From assembly GCA_017521805.1 (NCBI GenBank), contig JAFXDK010000042.1:1-64000 (forward strand): a DNA stretch of 64,000 nt, written 5' to 3'. Shown here piece after piece: positions 61,305 through 64,000 of this stretch. The DNA is from Ruminococcus sp. GTDB taxonomy: Bacteria > Bacillota > Clostridia > Oscillospirales > Ruminococcaceae. The notes below the pieces were generated by a model, which saw only the letters and a program-made list of their open reading frames with translations, was not told the origin of the DNA and searched no databases. How positions within the stretch are numbered: position 1 is the stretch's first letter; each line of letters starts with the position of its first letter. The translations under genes were made by a program, and so were the position numbers.

Positions 61305-64000
61305 TTAATTCCCATATTTTTCAAGAGTTTTTCGTTTTCGTTCAATTTCATCATTTATATCACGGTTGTACCAAATCAGCGTATCACGGGGATTTTCCCT
61401 TTCGTTTACCGTTTCTCTGAAAGCGTTCATAATATTTCGAGTAACGGCATAAGAGGAGGGAATAACAGGGATTTCTACAAGCTCCGCCTGCTGAGCGTAG
61501 AGCCGCCGCAGCTCCTCCGCAGACCATGAAAGCTGAGAAAGCGCCTGAGTATTTGCGGTATCGAATCTGCCGAGAGTTCCAAGAAGTCCCTCTGTACGTG
61601 CGGCATATTCCGCCTGAGTTTCGGAAGATGTAAACCATTTTATAAATTGCCATGCATTTTCTGCATTTTCCACCTGCTTGAAGATTACAGCACCTGAGCC
61701 ACTGGAGTTTGCGGCGTGGGATATAGTACCGTCAGCCTGTTCTGTTCCGGGGACGGGGCAGAAATCCCATAATCCCGTTATTTCCGGAGCCGCCGCAGAA
61801 AGCTGATTCGCAAAGGTATAATTTTGTATAACTATTGGGTATTCGCCTGTTCTGAATCGGCTGAAAGCGTCGTAATTCTGGTCGAAGCTGTATTGAGTAT
61901 AGAAATCCGTCCATTCCTCAAAAGCCTGAACAGCTTCGATAGAATCAAAGGTTGATTCCGTCAAATCCTCGTTGTAGTAGTTCTGCCCTTTCTGGAGCAG
62001 GAGCATTGCAAAGGTATGTCCCGATTCAGTCGCAGGGGATATATTTGCAGGCGGCAGAACAAGTCCCACATTCATATAATTCCGCTGAATCGCAGGGAGC
62101 ATATCAACAAGCTCCGTCCACGTTTCAGGGGGAGACGTAAAACCAAGCTCTGTCAGGACATCGGTTCTGTAGAACATCATAGGAAAGCTCTGGCTGACAG
62201 GGAGACCATAAGTTCCGCCATTGTACTGGTACGGGGTAAGCGCATTTTTCTGGAATTGAGTTACAGTTGAGTTGAATTCCGGAAACTGTGATATATCTAC
62301 AAGCATATCACGGGCGGCAAGATTTACAGGGAATTCACCGCCGAGGAAAAGCGCCGCGTCAGGACCTTTTCCCGCAAGAGAGGCCTCCACAATGCCTCCT
62401 GTCACAAGATTTATGGATATGGGGATATTGTATTCGGGGATAAATTCATTTTCTGTCATTTCCTTGATAATCTGCGCCTGATCCCGTCCAAGAGCAACCC
62501 AGACCTCCACAGCTTCTTCCCCTGTTACGTCGGAAAGTGTGGTATAATCCTCAAAGAATGAGCCGAAAAAGCTTTTCAGACCGAAGCCAATGGCTTTACC
62601 CAGCTTTTCCTTACAGCTTGTAAATTCTCCGTTTTCCGTTGCAAATTCTATATAATCGACTTCAAGGGGCTGGTCGCGGTATTCCAGAATCCACGCAGAA
62701 ATTGAAGCAGTATTATTTTTTATCTGATTGAGATATGTGGGGATTTTCAGCGGTTTATCAACGCATTTGTCAAGAATTACCGTCATATTTTCAAGAGCCG
62801 CCGCCTCCGAGCCGGATGAGCCTGTGATAGCTTCAATTTCCTGCTGAGTACTTTTCAGCTCTGCGGAAAGACGGGCAAAACCCTCAGTAAGACCTTCAAT
62901 TTTTTCGTGAACGTAATAATCGGTGTATTTATCAGGGGAGGGACCTGTTATCATCAGAATCTGACGGTAATAGCCGTTAAGCTCCGCAACAGCGTCATCA
63001 AGTCGGCGGAGAGAGTTCCCGATTTCGCCGGGAACACATTCCATTGTTATAGTGTGAGCCTGTCCGCCCTCCAGATACACATATACATCATCGCCTGTTT
63101 CAGTTTGTGGAGTTATTCTGTTCCAGTGGTTATCATAGGGGAACTGCACGCAGTCAAGTTCACGGCAAGGCACTTTTCCGTCGATATATATACGGCGATT
63201 TGAGGCAAGACCTCTCATGGTATCCTGCTTTGCTTTTATGCCGAGTCTGAACCAGCCGCCGTTTCTCGTTTCATCCGCTGGAATTTCCCATGTAACCGTC
63301 TGCAAAGCTTTTTTCCAGCTGTCAGCGCCGAGAGTGTTGTATACCACTTTTACAGGGTCAGAGGGAGATGTAAGATAGCTCGAATTATCAGCAGAGGGGC
63401 AGAGTGATGCGTCCGATTTATACACCGCATTTTCCGCTTCTATGCGGATAACGCGGGCTTCGCCGCCGTCGGATATATCAGCTGAACCGCGGTATTCCGC
63501 GTAATTCTGGAGTTTTTCGGGAGTGAAGAATTTCAGATATTCTATGGCAAACTGCGCCCGTTCAGATGTAAAGCTGATTTCATGAGTTCCCTTTTCCAGA
63601 TAGAACAAAAGGGGCGTATTGAAAAGACCGTCGCTGTCGCCGATAACGGTTTCAAGCCACATACCCTGCTGAATCTGAGAGGGGCGAATCTGATTTCCCC
63701 TTGAATCTATGTAAATGTCGTGTTCATTTACCCACGTTTTATTAAGTGTAATTCTGGAAGCGGTATCAAAGGGCGTTTCACCGTCGATTTTCATTGCAAG
63801 TTCAATTCGGCTGCTGTTGGATTCTATGGGGAAATAGCCGATTCCAAGGGCGTATACACCCGATTCTGCAACAGTTATATCATAGGAGAGTACACCCTCG
63901 GCGCTTTCCCAGATTAAGACATTGTCGCGGATATTTCCCTCTGAGCCGTAGCTTCCCGTGGAAAAAGTGCCGTTTTCGGCACGGGAGAAGTCCGTACCTC
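61305..64000 (-). CDS. Extracellular solute-binding protein with N-terminal beta-sandwich, 5' end outside the window
   Basis: The frame is open from the stop at 61305 to the window edge at 64000, so the N-terminus is missing; the Met at 63794 is internal. The visible ~898 residues begin with two beta-sandwich, carbohydrate-binding-like domains (VAESGVYALGIGYFP; HEISFTSERAQFAIEYLKFF), then a helical linker, and from about residue 500 a family 1 solute-binding fold (VEVWVALGRDQAQIIKEM, YGLPVSQSFPMMFYRTDVLTELGF, WQFIKWFTSSETQAEYA). It captures oligosaccharides for the downstream permeases. The size and the extra domains are typical of the large clostridial forms. Confidence 0.88.
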   Translation of the reverse strand, partial: GTDFSRAENGTFSTGSYGSEGNIRDNVLIWESAEGVLSYDITVAESGVYALGIGYFPIESNSSRIELAMKIDGETPFDTASRITLNKTWVNEHDIYIDSRGNQIRPSQIQQGMWLETVIGDSDGLFNTPLLFYLEKGTHEISFTSERAQFAIEYLKFFTPEKLQNYAEYRGSADISDGGEARVIRIEAENAVYKSDASLCPSADNSSYLTSPSDPVKVVYNTLGADSWKKALQTVTWEIPADETRNGGWFRLGIKAKQDTMRGLASNRRIYIDGKVPCRELDCVQFPYDNHWNRITPQTETGDDVYVYLEGGQAHTITMECVPGEIGNSLRRLDDAVAELNGYYRQILMITGPSPDKYTDYYVHEKIEGLTEGFARLSAELKSTQQEIEAITGSSGSEAAALENMTVILDKCVDKPLKIPTYLNQIKNNTASISAWILEYRDQPLEVDYIEFATENGEFTSCKEKLGKAIGFGLKSFFGSFFEDYTTLSDVTGEEAVEVWVALGRDQAQIIKEMTENEFIPEYNIPISINLVTGGIVEASLAGKGPDAALFLGGEFPVNLAARDMLVDISQFPEFNSTVTQFQKNALTPYQYNGGTYGLPVSQSFPMMFYRTDVLTELGFTSPPETWTELVDMLPAIQRNYMNVGLVLPPANISPATESGHTFAMLLLQKGQNYYNEDLTESTFDSIEAVQAFEEWTDFYTQYSFDQNYDAFSRFRTGEYPIVIQNYTFANQLSAAAPEITGLWDFCPVPGTEQADGTISHAANSSGSGAVIFKQVENAENAWQFIKWFTSSETQAEYAARTEGLLGTLGRFDTANTQALSQLSWSAEELRRLYAQQAELVEIPVIPSSYAVTRNIMNAFRETVNERENPRDTLIWYNRDINDEIERKRKTLEKYGN

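Noticed and set aside
63720..63794. Solute-binding protein starting at 63794
   Set aside because: The reading frame stays open with good beta-sandwich sequence to the window end, so the Met is internal.
1..64000. tRNA, rRNA, CRISPR array, IS transposase or prophage genes
   Set aside because: No cloverleaf arms, repeat-spacer pattern, or transposase/integrase-like protein was recognised on either strand by eye.

Overview
The window reads as a chromosomal segment of a cellulolytic, spore-lineage member of the Clostridia, most likely Ruminococcus or a close relative. The evidence is a secreted GH5 glycoside hydrolase ending in a type I dockerin, a lipoprotein with a cohesin-like domain, SpoVS, a PdaA-type deacetylase and IreB, moderate A+T content, and many small lipoproteins. 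Spacing and codon use look native almost throughout. No rRNA, tRNA, CRISPR array, IS transposase or prophage was found.

Layout. 1-9.6 kb (mostly minus strand): uvrC, a type III toxin-antitoxin locus (ToxN/CptN-like RNase preceded by three RNA repeats), a lipoprotein with a toxin-like C-terminus, prfB, an ECF S-component with a tandem palindromic operator, a uridine-kinase-like protein, spoVS, a YmdB-type phosphodiesterase and feoB. 9.8-28.4 kb (plus strand): ruvC-ruvA-sseB-like-ruvB, a degenerate phosphoglucosamine-mutase homologue, an rRNA methyltransferase-like gene, ecfA1-ecfA2-ecfT-yfhO-truA, DUF5711, cvpA, clpE, the cohesin-like lipoprotein, DUF2752 and pdaA. 28.4-35.5 kb: two tandem alpha/beta-hydrolase lipoproteins, cysS, and two proteins sharing a C-terminal beta-rich domain. 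35.7-38.5 kb: DUF1836 - small membrane protein - DUF6440 - SPFH operon, which carries and ends in a family of GGGG-loop hairpins. 38.5-49.5 kb: ireB, DUF1540, DUF421-DUF4363, a NYN-domain RNase with a structured leader, the GH5-dockerin enzyme, glyQS, a DUF2975/HTH pair, corA, a SMI1/KNR4 protein and a duplicated-domain protein. 49.8-64 kb (minus strand): a carbohydrate-uptake locus with a solute-binding protein (cut by the window end), two permease pairs, an NHL protein, YIP1 and DUF5696, interrupted by a two-gene cassette.

How the genes relate. The ruv genes form a Holliday-junction module. The Ecf genes are the shared energising module, which the distant S-component at 4.8-5.3 kb could use. 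Dockerin and cohesin proteins suggest surface assembly of plant-cell-wall enzymes, and the large ABC locus would import the released sugars. The strongest leads for something new are the type III TA RNA with covarying non-identical repeats, the GGGG-loop hairpin array after the SPFH gene, the phosphohexomutase homologue lacking all four active-site motifs, the NYN RNase with a terminator-like leader, and two places where genes were inserted with duplication of the neighbouring sequence (SMI1 after corA; SPFH plus zinc-ribbon cassette with 19-bp direct repeats). Intergenic spaces carry several families of short palindromic repeats.

All calls were made by reading the sequence and translations by eye; no database search was run.
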